A stretch of DNA of 64,000 nt from Actinomycetospora termitidis (GCF_030286555.1 NZ_JASVWF010000007.1:1-64000), one strand, 5' to 3'; shown: positions 1 through 8,446, counted from the stretch's first letter. Notes: generated by a model from the letters alone, not told the origin. Translations and numbers: made by a program.

Positions 1-353
1 CAGCCAATCCCGAGGGGCTCACCCCCTCAAGATCTCACCTCCAGCCATGTCAAGCAACTAACGACGCTCGACACTAGCTCGTCCTCGATCCGCGCTTCTG
101 CCGAGAACGCGGTCCAGCCTCAGGACCTACCCTTCAAGTGCCGCCCACAGCTGCCTAGGGCAGCTGTCCCGCGACCTGCGCGTCGGGCCCTCCGGCCCGT
201 GCTCCTCCGACGCATGGTGCGTCCACGTGGGTGAACCTGAAGGCTGAAGCTAACCCAGGACGGGGCGCCCGACGATGCGCCGCACGTGATGGAGATCCGC
301 CGATCGCGCCGTGTTCTGCCGATGGCTGTGGGAGTCGCGGGATACTGATCGCG
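1..353. other. Left-end region without a supported gene
   Basis: I see no convincing gene, tRNA or repeat here. Short open frames exist on both strands but have Arg/Pro/Ser-rich translations typical of non-coding high-GC DNA. The only useful signal is a possible promoter -10 box just before the first gene. Confidence 0.5.
341..346 (+). promoter_or_regulatory. Candidate -10 box for a leaderless transcript
   Basis: The hexamer GATACT ends 7 bases before the ATG at 354, the spacing expected when transcription starts at the start codon. No clear -35 hexamer is visible. Support comes from the same layout at several other genes in the window. Confidence 0.35.
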
Positions 354-857
354 ATGCTCGACGCGAACCAACATCGTGGCTCGTACGGCGAGGCCTACCT
401 GCGGGTGCTCGCTGCTGCGGCGGGCCTGACGGTCTACACCGACAGCGTCGATCGCGACGGCATTGACCTCGGAATTCGGATGCCCAACCCGGGCCGTGGG
501 TTCGCCCGGGCCATCGAGGTCCAGGTCAAGACGACGGCTTCGCCGACCTGGCGTGGCAGCGAGCTCGTCTTCGACGGCCTGGACCGCCGAACCTTCAACC
601 GACTAGCGGGCGGCGATTTCCAGATCGAGCGCTACCTCGTGGTGGCGGTCGTGCCCCGCGACGCAGACCGTTATAGCGACCTCTACACCTCGGGGCTCCT
701 GCTGCGCACGATCGCGTACTTCCACTCCCTGCGCGACCAGCGCCCGCTCGACGACGGCGCCCGTGGCAGTCTCCGCACCAAGCTGTCTACGGCGAACGTG
801 CTCACGGCCGCATCGCTGCGGGAGCTGGTCCTCCGCGACCCCGTGATGGCCCGATGA
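354..857 (+). CDS. DUF4365 domain protein, nuclease-like, first gene of a four-gene operon
   Basis: A 167-residue protein beginning MLDANQHRGSYGEAY. The order G-x-x-GE near the N-terminus, then a D-x-DGIDL segment, then VQVKTT matches DUF4365, a family with PD-(D/E)xK-like features (E, D and Q-x-K) often found in phage-defence and mobile loci; nuclease activity is inference. The frame is open further upstream to 231, but the extension is low complexity and the ATG at 354 sits 7 bases after a possible -10 box. It overlaps the next gene by 4 bases (ATGA), so the two are probably translationally coupled. Confidence 0.75.
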   Translation: MLDANQHRGSYGEAYLRVLAAAAGLTVYTDSVDRDGIDLGIRMPNPGRGFARAIEVQVKTTASPTWRGSELVFDGLDRRTFNRLAGGDFQIERYLVVAVVPRDADRYSDLYTSGLLLRTIAYFHSLRDQRPLDDGARGSLRTKLSTANVLTAASLRELVLRDPVMAR

Positions 858-1912
858 GCAATACCGCCGAGGTCATCGCCTACCTGTCCGCCACAGGGTG
901 GCACGACACGGGTCGGACCTGGCGTGGCGGCGCCCTCTGGGCCACCGACGACGTGACCGTGCTCGTTCCCGCCGACGAGGTGCGCGACCACGCCGAGCGC
1001 CTCCACGACCTGCTGAACACGGTGGCGGAGGTCGAAGAACGCCCCGTCGACGCGGTCCTCCGCGGCCTGCGACACCCGCTCGACGACGAGCTCACGTTCG
1101 CCCCGGACGGGGACCTGCCGCTCGAGGCCGGGGCGGCGAGCCTTCGTGGGCTGCGGCTGCTGCTCGTCCAGTCGGCCCGATCGGTCGTCGAGGGCCCGCA
1201 CCGCCGCTTCCACGGGCCGGACGCTCCCCCCGTCGTCGGCCTCGTCGACTCGGTGCTCCTCGGCTCGTCACCCACGGTGCGCAGCGGCTTCTCGCTCCAC
1301 GTCCCGGCAGGGCAGGACACCGGGTTGTCCGGCCGCGAGGTGACGCGGCAGGTGCGCGACGTCGTCGTCGCGGCCGCGCGGGGAGTTGAGAACGAGGAAC
1401 CGGCCCTACTCGTGCAGGCGGCGCTGCTCGGGCTCTCGGTCGGCTGCTGCACCGCACTCGCCAACCTCGGTGTTCCCGGTCGCGGCTTCGGCCTGGGCAT
1501 CCGGTACGCGGCCGGAGGCGGGCTCGAATCGCCCGCGCACGTAACCTTCCCGCCGATGTCCGGGGTGGTCCTGCGCGCGGCGCGAAGGCAGCTGAGCCGC
1601 GACGGCAGCCACGGGGAGGGGACGGCGTCGGGCGTGGTCGACGGGCTGCACGACGAGCCGGGCTCACGCGACCGGTGGCGTGCCCGGGTGCGCGGTGAGG
1701 TGCTTCCCGACGACGGGTCGGTGCGCGGCCGGGTGGTCTGGGTCCGGTTCGACAGCCAGCGCGCCTACGACCGGATGGTCGAGCACTACAACCAGGCGCG
1801 ATCGGTTCGTGTAACGGGAGAGCTGGCCAGCCGCGACGGGCGCATCGAGCTGGTGGCGGGCGAGAACGGAGTGGCGGACATGGGTGGAGAAGGGGCCGGG
1901 GAGTCGGAGTGA
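854..1912 (+). CDS. Unknown protein of the HerA-like operon
   Basis: A 352-residue protein that I cannot assign to a named family. It is soluble, with no signal peptide or membrane segment. Residues 1-250 look like a mixed alpha/beta domain. Residues 270-335 read as alternating strands (RARVRGEV, GRVVWVRF, RSVRVTGEL, GRIELVAG), which could be a small OB-like barrel; this is a guess from pattern only. It starts with an ATG inside the stop of the DUF4365 gene and ends in a GTGA overlap with the next gene. The tight packing says it is an obligate member of the same system, perhaps an adaptor or substrate-recognition subunit. Confidence 0.7.
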   Translation: MSNTAEVIAYLSATGWHDTGRTWRGGALWATDDVTVLVPADEVRDHAERLHDLLNTVAEVEERPVDAVLRGLRHPLDDELTFAPDGDLPLEAGAASLRGLRLLLVQSARSVVEGPHRRFHGPDAPPVVGLVDSVLLGSSPTVRSGFSLHVPAGQDTGLSGREVTRQVRDVVVAAARGVENEEPALLVQAALLGLSVGCCTALANLGVPGRGFGLGIRYAAGGGLESPAHVTFPPMSGVVLRAARRQLSRDGSHGEGTASGVVDGLHDEPGSRDRWRARVRGEVLPDDGSVRGRVVWVRFDSQRAYDRMVEHYNQARSVRVTGELASRDGRIELVAGENGVADMGGEGAGESE

Positions 1913-2538
1913 GCCGGGACGAACTGAGGGTCAAGGAGCGCGCGGTGCTGCTCACGCTGCTCGCGGAGGGGCGCGAGCTGACGAACGCGCAGATGCAGGA
2001 GGCCGGCGGGGTCCGGCTCGACGGTGAGGAGCGGCGGCGGCTCAACGACCGCAAGCTCGTGACCTCGACCCGGGTCGGTCGCGGCTACTCCCACGAGCTC
2101 ACCGACGACGGGGTCGCCTGGTGTACAGCCGAGCTCACCGGCCGACGTCCAGTCCGCAGCGGCACGCTGGGTGGTGCGCTCTACGCGATCCTGCGTGCCC
2201 TCGGCCGCACCGGGACTCCACTGGCCGAGCTGTTCCCCTACCGGCCGGAGGTGGCGGCGGCTCCCACCGACACCGCGACGGCCCCCGTCGATTCGGTCCG
2301 GGAGGCCTACGACCGTCTCGCGGCGCCGGGGGAGTGGGTGGGCCTCGACCGGTTGCGCGCGGAGGTCAACGGCCTAGCGCGCGAGGCCGTCGACGCCGCC
2401 CTGCTCGACTTGGCCGAACGACCGGGCGTGCACCTGCAGGAGGAACCGAACCGGAAAGCGCTCCAAGACCGCCACCGTGACGCCGCGATCGTCCTCGGAG
2501 GCCTCGAGCGGCACATGATCATGATTGAGGGTCGATGA
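1909..2538 (+). CDS. Winged-helix-like protein of the HerA-like operon
   Basis: A 209-residue protein starting at a GTG that overlaps the upstream stop. Residues 8-75 resemble a winged helix-turn-helix: a helix (VKERAVLLTLLAEG), a second helix, a recognition-like helix (LDGEERRRLNDRKLV) and a wing ending HELTDDGVAWC. The C-terminal half (about 125-205) has a second repeat-like helical segment with LDRLRAEV and LLDLAERPGVHL, possibly another wing domain. It overlaps the ATPase gene by 4 bases. It may bind DNA as part of the effector complex or regulate the operon; its position between the unknown protein and the ATPase favours the former. Confidence 0.7.
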   Translation: MSRDELRVKERAVLLTLLAEGRELTNAQMQEAGGVRLDGEERRRLNDRKLVTSTRVGRGYSHELTDDGVAWCTAELTGRRPVRSGTLGGALYAILRALGRTGTPLAELFPYRPEVAAAPTDTATAPVDSVREAYDRLAAPGEWVGLDRLRAEVNGLAREAVDAALLDLAERPGVHLQEEPNRKALQDRHRDAAIVLGGLERHMIMIEGR

Positions 2539-5500
2539 GCGACGACGAGCTGACCGTGCTCGAGGAGGTCCAGTTCCAGTTCAACTGGGCCATCACCCCC
2601 GAGGACGTGTGGAGCCCGGTCGAACACCACGTGGAAGGGCTCCACGAGCAGGCGGCGAGGATGCTCCAGCGTGCCGTGCCCCGGACGGCGTCGAGCAACT
2701 CGAACCCCGTCGGGATCGTCCTGCAGGGCGAGAAGGGCGTGGGCAAGACCCACATGCTGCGGTGGTTGCGGCACCGGACGCAGGACCAGGGCGGCTACTT
2801 CTTCCTGCTCCGCCTCACCGAGGGCGACGACTTCTGGCGCAACGCCGTCCACGGCGTCCTCGACGGCTTCCACGCCGGGCAAACCGACCAGCTGACCCCG
2901 CTGCTGCGCGGTCTCGCCAAGCTCGCCGGGATGGCGCCGCTGGAGCAGCAGCGGATCGCCGGGATGATCCCCGTCGCCCGTGCCGACCTCGATGCTCTCA
3001 TCGCCGGACTCCGTCAGGTCGACACGCAGGTATGGAATGACTGCCAGGACACGCTCCGGGCGCTCGTGCTCTATCGATCGGCTCGGCCAGAGGTGCACGA
3101 GGTCGGCAACGGCTACTTGAGCAACGACGGCGACGTCGAACCGCCCGCGCGAGCCGAGTGGGGATTCCGCTCCGTGGCGCCGCGGTCCCGGCAGCTCGTG
3201 CTGCGGGACCTCTCGCGTCTCCTGGCCCTGACCGGACCGACCGTCTTCGCCGTCGACCAGATCGACCCGTTCATCAGCCACGCCACGAGCACGGTCAGCG
3301 AATCGGCCGCGCCGAGCCGGGTGATCGGCATGATGGCGGACGGTCTGATGGACCTCCGCGAGAACACCCGCCGCGCGTTGACCGTCGTGGCCTGCCTGCC
3401 GGCGTCGTGGGCGATGTTGACGCGCAACGCCGTGACGTCGGCGGAGGACCGGTTCCGGGTCCTCACCCTGGAAGGACGGATGCCCGGTGCCGACGTCGCA
3501 CGTGCGATCGTCGGGGGTCACCTCGGAAGCCTCTACGGTGAGGCAGGCTTCACCCCGCCGTACCCGACGTGGCCGGTTCGCGAGGAGGCGTTCGACGGCG
3601 CCAAGCACTACACCCCGCGCCGTCTCCTCCAGGCCGTAGACCAACACATCCGCGCGTGCTGCGACGCGGGCCGGGTTGAGGAGCTGCGCACCTTCGACGA
3701 CCTGGCCCGCCCGGTCGAGCCCGGCGTCGTCGTCGACCCGCAGCACCTGCTCGAGCTGGACCGCGAGTTCGAGGCGCTGCGCCGCGGAGCCGACGTGTCG
3801 GCGCCGCTGGACCCCGATGAGGAGGACGATCGCATCCCGGCGTTGCTGGCCGCCGGGTTGCGGGCGTGGGTGGCCGAGCTCGGCGACGCCGGGCTCGCTT
3901 TCACCGTCGACCAGGTCCGGGCCAAGAAGCCGCCGGTCCACGGGCGTCTACGGCACACCCTCGACGAGGGCACCGAGACCGAGACGCACTACGCGTTCCG
4001 AGCGGTCGCCCACGCACACCACCGCGCCGTCCAGAGCCGCCTCACCGCGGCTCGGACGGAAGCCGGTCTCGGTGGGGACGCCGAGCACCGCCGGCTCGTC
4101 CTCATCCGCAATCGGGAGTGGCCGAGCGGGAGGGTCACGGCGGAGAAGGTGAGCGAGATCGAGTCGCAGGGCGGCGTGGCCGTTCCCCTCGGGGAGGCCG
4201 ACCTGCGGACGCTGTCCGCCCTCGACGTCATGCAGCGTCAGGGACTGCGTGGGTGGCTGGATTGGCTGGGCAGCCGGCGCCCGGCGTCGTCGGTGGAGCT
4301 CTTCCGCCGTTTCCTCCCGGCACCCGACCAGCTCGGCGCACCCGACGAAAAGACCGAGGACGACGGTCCGCCGGACGAGGAGACGCGGGACGCGGTCGAC
4401 ATTCCGGGCGGCGAGGACGACGTGCCCGAGGTGCCCCGGATCGACGGTGCACTCGTCGGCGTCAGCGACGCCGGCAGGCACATCGAGATCCCCATCAGGA
4501 AGCTCAGCATGCACACCGCGGTGTTCGCCGGGTCGGGCTCGGGCAAGACGGTGCTCCTGCGCCGCCTCGTGGAGGAGTGCGCGCTGCAGGGCGTGTCGTC
4601 GATCGTGCTGGACATCAACAACGACCTGTCGCGGTTGGGCGACCCGTGGCCGCAGACCCCGGCGCACTGGCTCCCGGGGGACGCCGATCGCGCGGCGGAC
4701 TACCTGAGCTCGACCGACGTCGTCATCTGGACCCCCGGACGATCACGCGGCAGGCCGATGACCCTTCGCCCGCTCCCGGACTTCGCGAGCGTTCTCGACG
4801 ACGAGGACGAGTTCCGGTTGGCGATCGACGCGGCCGTCGCGAGCCTCAGCCCGCACGCCGGCCTGACGGGCCGCAAGGTGGCCCAGGGCGATGCGGTCCT
4901 CCGCGAGACCGTTAGGTACTACGCCCGCAACGGTGGTACGTCACTCAACGGTCTGATCGACATGCTCGAGGAGCTCCCGGAGGAGCTCACGCGGCTGCGG
5001 TCCGGACCGAAGCTGGCCTCGGAAATGTCTGATGCGCTGCGCGCAGCGATGATCAACGACCCGTTGCTCGGAGGCACGGGTGAGCCGCTCGACCCGGCCG
5101 CGCTCCTGACGCCGGCGCCGGGCCGGCGGGCCCGGGTGTCGATCATCAGCTTCGTTGGCCTGCCGTCGGCGGCGCAGCGCGAGAGCTTCGTCAACCAGCT
5201 GCAGATGACGCTGTTCTCGTGGATCAAGGCGAACCCTGCCGGCGATCGGCCGCTCGGTGGGCTGCTCGTCATGGACGAGGCCCAGAACTTCGCATCGTCC
5301 GGCGCGTTCACGGCCTGTACCGCGAGCACGATCGCGCTCGCTCAGCAGGCCCGCAAGTACGGTCTGGGTCTGGTCTATGCGACGCAGGCGCCCAAGGGCC
5401 TGCACAACCGCATCTCGGGCAACGCTGCGACGCAGTTCTTCGGGTTCCTGAATTCGCCGGCCCAGATCCACGCGGCCGCCGAGCTGGCGCGCGCGAAGGG

Positions 5501-5672
5501 CGGTCGGGTGGACGACATCTCGCGCCTGCGGACCGGCCAGTTCTACCTCGCGACGGAGGGAGCCGGGTTCGAACGCATCCGGACCCCGCAGTGCCTGAGC
5601 CACCACCCGTCGAGTCCGCCGAGCGAGGACGAGGTTGTCCGTCGGGCGGCGGCGTCCTCGGTGGACGTCTGA
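2535..5672 (+). CDS. Double P-loop ATPase: N-terminal AAA-like plus C-terminal HerA/FtsK-like motor
   Basis: A 1045-residue protein with two nucleotide-binding units. The first has a Walker A motif GEKGVGKT at residues 65-72 and a Walker B-like VFAVDQID near 238. The second has GSGSGKT near 665 and Walker B LLVMDEAQNF near 910, followed by YATQAPKGL and a NAATQFFGF segment, the usual layout of HerA/VirB4-type hexameric translocases. A charged linker rich in Asp and Glu (about 595-640) separates them. HerA-like motors partnered with nucleases act in defence systems such as HerA-DUF4297 or HerA-Sir2 and in Dpt restriction. Here the AAA and HerA parts sit in one chain, coupled by a 4-base overlap to the upstream trio. 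Anti-phage function is inference. Confidence 0.85.
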   Translation: MSDDELTVLEEVQFQFNWAITPEDVWSPVEHHVEGLHEQAARMLQRAVPRTASSNSNPVGIVLQGEKGVGKTHMLRWLRHRTQDQGGYFFLLRLTEGDDFWRNAVHGVLDGFHAGQTDQLTPLLRGLAKLAGMAPLEQQRIAGMIPVARADLDALIAGLRQVDTQVWNDCQDTLRALVLYRSARPEVHEVGNGYLSNDGDVEPPARAEWGFRSVAPRSRQLVLRDLSRLLALTGPTVFAVDQIDPFISHATSTVSESAAPSRVIGMMADGLMDLRENTRRALTVVACLPASWAMLTRNAVTSAEDRFRVLTLEGRMPGADVARAIVGGHLGSLYGEAGFTPPYPTWPVREEAFDGAKHYTPRRLLQAVDQHIRACCDAGRVEELRTFDDLARPVEPGVVVDPQHLLELDREFEALRRGADVSAPLDPDEEDDRIPALLAAGLRAWVAELGDAGLAFTVDQVRAKKPPVHGRLRHTLDEGTETETHYAFRAVAHAHHRAVQSRLTAARTEAGLGGDAEHRRLVLIRNREWPSGRVTAEKVSEIESQGGVAVPLGEADLRTLSALDVMQRQGLRGWLDWLGSRRPASSVELFRRFLPAPDQLGAPDEKTEDDGPPDEETRDAVDIPGGEDDVPEVPRIDGALVGVSDAGRHIEIPIRKLSMHTAVFAGSGSGKTVLLRRLVEECALQGVSSIVLDINNDLSRLGDPWPQTPAHWLPGDADRAADYLSSTDVVIWTPGRSRGRPMTLRPLPDFASVLDDEDEFRLAIDAAVASLSPHAGLTGRKVAQGDAVLRETVRYYARNGGTSLNGLIDMLEELPEELTRLRSGPKLASEMSDALRAAMINDPLLGGTGEPLDPAALLTPAPGRRARVSIISFVGLPSAAQRESFVNQLQMTLFSWIKANPAGDRPLGGLLVMDEAQNFASSGAFTACTASTIALAQQARKYGLGLVYATQAPKGLHNRISGNAATQFFGFLNSPAQIHAAAELARAKGGRVDDISRLRTGQFYLATEGAGFERIRTPQCLSHHPSSPPSEDEVVRRAAASSVDV

Positions 5673-5804
5673 TGTGACCGGTCCGTCCTGCGACGAACTA
5701 TAGGCGCGATGTCGAGTTGCCGGTCGACGTCTACCGACTCGTCGCGTTCATGGTCCGCACGCTCGCGCCGGCTTTGACGTTGACTGAGGACGCCAGGAGA
5801 AGAT

Positions 5805-5823
5805 GTATCCGATGGGATACGCT
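5805..5823 (+). promoter_or_regulatory. Inverted repeat and -10 box before the Xre-type antitoxin gene
   Basis: GTATCC (5805-5810) and GGATAC (5815-5820) form a perfect 6-bp inverted repeat with a 4-base spacer. It overlaps TACGCT (5818-5823), which lies 6 bases before a GTG at 5830. TTGAC-type hexamers occur at 5774 and 5780. This suits autorepression by the HTH protein encoded immediately downstream. Confidence 0.5.
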
Positions 5824-5829
5824 AGGTCT

Positions 5830-6342
5830 GTGATCGGACAGTCGATAGCGGCTGCTCGCCGAGCGGCAGGGCTGACCCAGGCCGAGCTGGCTCGGCGGGT
5901 CGGAACGTCTCGAGAAACGCTCTCGGCCTACGAGCATGACCGGAAGTCGCCGACACTCGATACCGTGACCCGACTTCTCGAGGCTCTCGACCACGAAGTG
6001 CGGCTCGTGCCTCGGCCTCGGTTCGTCTCGGTTGAGGTCCCGCGCGGCCGTCCGGCCTCCGTCCCGACGGTCCTGCCTCGATTGGACGTGCGGCGTGCGC
6101 TGGCCACGGTGACGCTTCCGTTGCACCTGGACTGGTCGCCGTCACCCAGGGCCTTCGATCTCTCGGATCGCCACCAGCGGGCGCGCGCCTACGAGATCAT
6201 CCTGCGCGAGGGCCTGCCGGAGGACGTCTTGGCCTACGTCGATGGAGTTCTGCTGTGCGAGGTGTGGCCTGACCTGGTGCTCCCGCGACCCATCCGGGCA
6301 GCGTGGGAGGCGGTGTTCGAACAGGCGGGGGAGGCCGCGTGA
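5830..6342 (+). CDS. Xre-family HTH antitoxin, AbiE-type toxin-antitoxin partner
   Basis: A 170-residue protein starting MIGQSIAAARRAAGLTQ. Residues 3-58 form a clear Cro/CI helix-turn-helix (AGLTQAELARRVGTSRETLSAYE, given as two joined helices). The C-terminal part holds the RARAYEIILREGLPED segment usually seen in antitoxins paired with AbiEii nucleotidyltransferase toxins. I chose the GTG at 5830 because it follows a -10 box by 6 bases; an in-frame ATG at 5803 would add nine residues overlapping the palindrome. The stop shares one base with the ATG of the toxin gene. Confidence 0.8.
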   Translation: MIGQSIAAARRAAGLTQAELARRVGTSRETLSAYEHDRKSPTLDTVTRLLEALDHEVRLVPRPRFVSVEVPRGRPASVPTVLPRLDVRRALATVTLPLHLDWSPSPRAFDLSDRHQRARAYEIILREGLPEDVLAYVDGVLLCEVWPDLVLPRPIRAAWEAVFEQAGEAA

Positions 6343-6887
6343 TGGCCGAGAACGACGACATCCCCGCCGGTCTGACGCGCTTCCAGGCCGAGGTCGCGCG
6401 AGCCTTCTCGTCGCTGACCGAGGCGTCGGAGTTCCGGTTGGCGGGTGGGAGTGCGTTGGCAGCGCTTCGTCTGTCCGACCGCCTGAGCAGGGATCTCGAT
6501 CTCTTCAGCTCCCATGGCACCGTGGACGACGCTCTGGATGCCTTCCTCGCGGAGATCGAACGGCGTGGGTGGTCTGTGTCGATCGTCCGACGGGCGCCGA
6601 CTTTCTGTCAGATGGAGGTGGGGTCGTCGTCACGGCCTGCGCGACGGGCAGGGACGCGAGCAGCGCGTGTGCCAGGCCGCAGCGGTGCTGCGCCAGGATT
6701 GCGCGCAGCGCCTCCGGCGGGGACCCCATCAACGAGTGATCGGCGCTCACGGAAAGAGGCGCCCGAGCGGCTCCAGCATCACGGTTCTTGCGGGTCGCGC
6801 AGCTCATCGACCAAGGCGTTCGTGACCACGGGGCCGCGCCGCGGCAGTGGTCGGAAGCCGCGACGGGACGCCTCAACCTTGGGTTGA
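6342..6887 (+). pseudogene. Truncated AbiEii-type nucleotidyltransferase toxin
   Basis: The first 90 residues match the MNT-like nucleotidyltransferase core of AbiEii toxins: RLAGGSALAALRLSDR followed by RDLDLF, giving the GGS motif at residues 35-37 and paired aspartates D51 and D53. After about position 6617 the translation becomes Arg/Ala/Gly-rich, with no resemblance to the family, until a stop at 6887. Family members are normally 220-300 residues and need C-terminal elements, so this toxin is probably dead. The breakpoint lies close to the 3' end of the opposing vapB gene, which suggests deletion or rearrangement between two toxin-antitoxin loci. Confidence 0.65.
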
Positions 6888-7018
6888 TCGAGGACCTGAA
6901 TGCGCAGCGCGGTCCGAACCAGCTCGGAGAGGACCTCACCGACCGCGCGCTTCTCACGTCCAGCACGCTCATGGACGGCGATCATGACGTCGTCGTCGAT
7001 GGACAGCGTGGTGCGCAT
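6779..7018 (-). CDS. VapB-type ribbon-helix-helix antitoxin, orphan
   Basis: A 79-residue protein starting MRTTLSIDDDVMIAVHERA, a classic ribbon-helix-helix N-terminus. The C-terminal GFRPLPRRGPVVTNALVDELR is typical of actinobacterial VapB, where it occupies the active site of the VapC nuclease. A PIN-domain VapC gene should follow on the minus strand but no such frame is recognisable between 6779 and 6600. The antitoxin therefore seems orphaned, and its 3' end overlaps the degenerate tail of the AbiEii-like gene. Confidence 0.75.
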   Translation of the reverse strand: MRTTLSIDDDVMIAVHERAGREKRAVGEVLSELVRTALRIQVLDQPKVEASRRGFRPLPRRGPVVTNALVDELRDPQEP

Positions 7019-7024
7019 GCACGG

Positions 7025-7030
7025 ATGCTA
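7025..7030 (-). promoter_or_regulatory. Candidate -10 box for leaderless vapB-like gene
   Basis: On the minus strand TAGCAT ends 6 bases before the ATG at 7018. This is the spacing of a leaderless transcript. No good -35 element is visible. Confidence 0.4.
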
Positions 7031-7138
7031 CGTGTCGGATCGGCCCTCTCCCAGACAAATTAATCAGCGGCCGCCACGTACTCATCGACGCCGGCCAGAC
7101 ACAAACAGACTTCGGAGTGCCGTAAGCCAGTCCCGATC

Positions 7139-7645
7139 TCAGCTATTCACCATGCTGTCGGCGTACCAGTTGCCGTCCGGCCCTGGGTAAGCGCCAACGC
7201 AGGCGTAGGTGAAGGGGCGCACGACGCCGCTCGTGTCTATGGCAACTGCACTACCCACAACCTCCCATTTCCTCGACCTGTAGTCCTTCGAGGTCTTGTA
7301 TTCTGTCTCGGAGTACGAAGCAGATCCTGGATTCGCAAGCTTCGACCGGCTCAACTGTTGACAGCCCGCTATGGCTTCACGCTCTGTGCCGGGAACCCGC
7401 TCGTCACTACTCCCCGCGCCACCCACGGCAAGAATGACGGCTCCAACCACAAGGAGCGTCAGGAGTGCTGTCGCCACGGACGTGATCACGATGGTCAGCC
7501 AGAGAGGAAGGCGGCGACGCGGCCTCGGTTCGGCGCTGGTGCCAACCCCCATCCCCGCGGACTGCGTCGGGTGGGCGGGTAAGTACCAGCGCCCCGACGA
7601 GGCATCCCAGATCGGCTGAACTGGCGGCGGTTGGGTCTGCGACAA
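7139..7645 (-). CDS. Single-pass membrane protein with small extracytoplasmic domain
   Basis: A 168-residue protein. Residues 1-45 are Pro/Gln-rich and cytoplasmic by charge, residues 47-76 are a hydrophobic transmembrane helix, and the remainder is a small outside domain. That domain begins CQQLSRSKLANPGSASYSE and has a second cysteine near YACVGAYPG, so one disulphide is possible. Similar actinobacterial proteins of unknown role carry a C-x(n)-L-x-xP-xSA-F/Y pattern after one membrane helix. The start is a TTG, so its exact position is uncertain. No functional partner is evident. Confidence 0.65.
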   Translation of the reverse strand: MSQTQPPPVQPIWDASSGRWYLPAHPTQSAGMGVGTSAEPRPRRRLPLWLTIVITSVATALLTLLVVGAVILAVGGAGSSDERVPGTEREAIAGCQQLSRSKLANPGSASYSETEYKTSKDYRSRKWEVVGSAVAIDTSGVVRPFTYACVGAYPGPDGNWYADSMVNS

Positions 7646-7768
7646 GAGAACACCCTTCTCGGGGAGGAGTCATGATCATGTCGGGACAGAGCCGTCGGTC
7701 GTTACCGCGTGCCGCCAAGTCCACGGCCGGTTGACGCTGCGAAGGGACAGCGGCGGAAGGCGGCGCCA

Positions 7769-8032
7769 CTAGTCAGGCGCGACGAGCACTGACCAGAGCC
7801 AGAGGACGTGCCGGTCGCTGTCCTTCACGGCGAAGACCACCAACCCGCGGTCGTCGGGTCCGAAGGTGGCGGATCGAGAGCCGGGAGGATTGGCCGGGTG
7901 GTAGGGCCCGCCGACACTCCATGGAGCGACTTCCAACGCGACGCGCAGCTCCGTGAACGTCACGAGGAATCGCTCGGGCAGTTCATCGATGGCCGCAGCA
8001 ATCTCCTCGTCGACCGGCTCAACTCGGTACAC
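7769..8032 (-). CDS. Small conserved hypothetical protein, possible toxin partner of the DUF6247 gene
   Basis: An 87-residue protein starting MYRVEPVDEEIAAAIDELP and ending in HVLWLWSVLVAP. The first half is helical and the second half strand-rich, with YHPANPPGSRSATFGPDDRG between them, a layout like RelE/ParE-fold or related small actinobacterial proteins. It begins 5 bases after the stop of the upstream DUF6247 gene, so the two form a two-gene operon. A toxin role is inference from size and pairing. Confidence 0.6.
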   Translation of the reverse strand: MYRVEPVDEEIAAAIDELPERFLVTFTELRVALEVAPWSVGGPYHPANPPGSRSATFGPDDRGLVVFAVKDSDRHVLWLWSVLVAPD

Positions 8033-8037
8033 ACCCG

Positions 8038-8361
8038 CTACATGCCCGCCTTGGCTCGGGTGACAGCGAAGGGCTCATCGGACGGGACCGGTTCCCCGCT
8101 GAAGAAGGCTGCGGCACGACGGACCATCAGCCGGAAGGCCTCGGGATCGGACTGCGCGATAGCCTGCCTGCGCCAGTTCTTGAGGGTTTCGTGAAGGGCC
8201 GCGAGGTCGTAGTCGCGGCGGACCTGGTCGAGTGCGTCTTCGTAGGCGGCGTCGAACACGGCCTTGTCCTCGGGCAACAGCCATGCCCGTATCGAGGCGG
8301 GCGACGCGCCTCGCGCCAGCGAGCCTCGCCGCTCGGGGCGAGGGGACGTCGACGTGGTCAA
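8038..8361 (-). CDS. DUF6247 family protein
   Basis: About 107 residues. The core LLPEDKAVFDAAYEDALDQ, then LAALHETLKNWRRQA, then DPEAFRLMVRRAAAF matches DUF6247, a short helical actinobacterial family often encoded next to a second small protein. No ATG lies near the conserved start, so I chose a TTG at 8361 (MTTSTSPRPERRG); this is uncertain, and the frame stays open further upstream. It is cotranscribed with the 87-residue gene just downstream. Confidence 0.6.
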   Translation of the reverse strand: MTTSTSPRPERRGSLARGASPASIRAWLLPEDKAVFDAAYEDALDQVRRDYDLAALHETLKNWRRQAIAQSDPEAFRLMVRRAAAFFSGEPVPSDEPFAVTRAKAGM

Positions 8362-8446
8362 GGCATCAACGTAGCGGCTGCACCCGACAGCCACGGCGGC
8401 TTCGGCGACCAGCCGGGCACAGGCACGGCGCGGTGAGGTTGTCAGC

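Noticed and set aside
6505..6779. A VapC toxin downstream of the vapB-like gene
   Set aside because: No PIN-domain acidic motifs are found in any minus-strand frame; fragments such as PPEALRAILAQHR do not match VapC.
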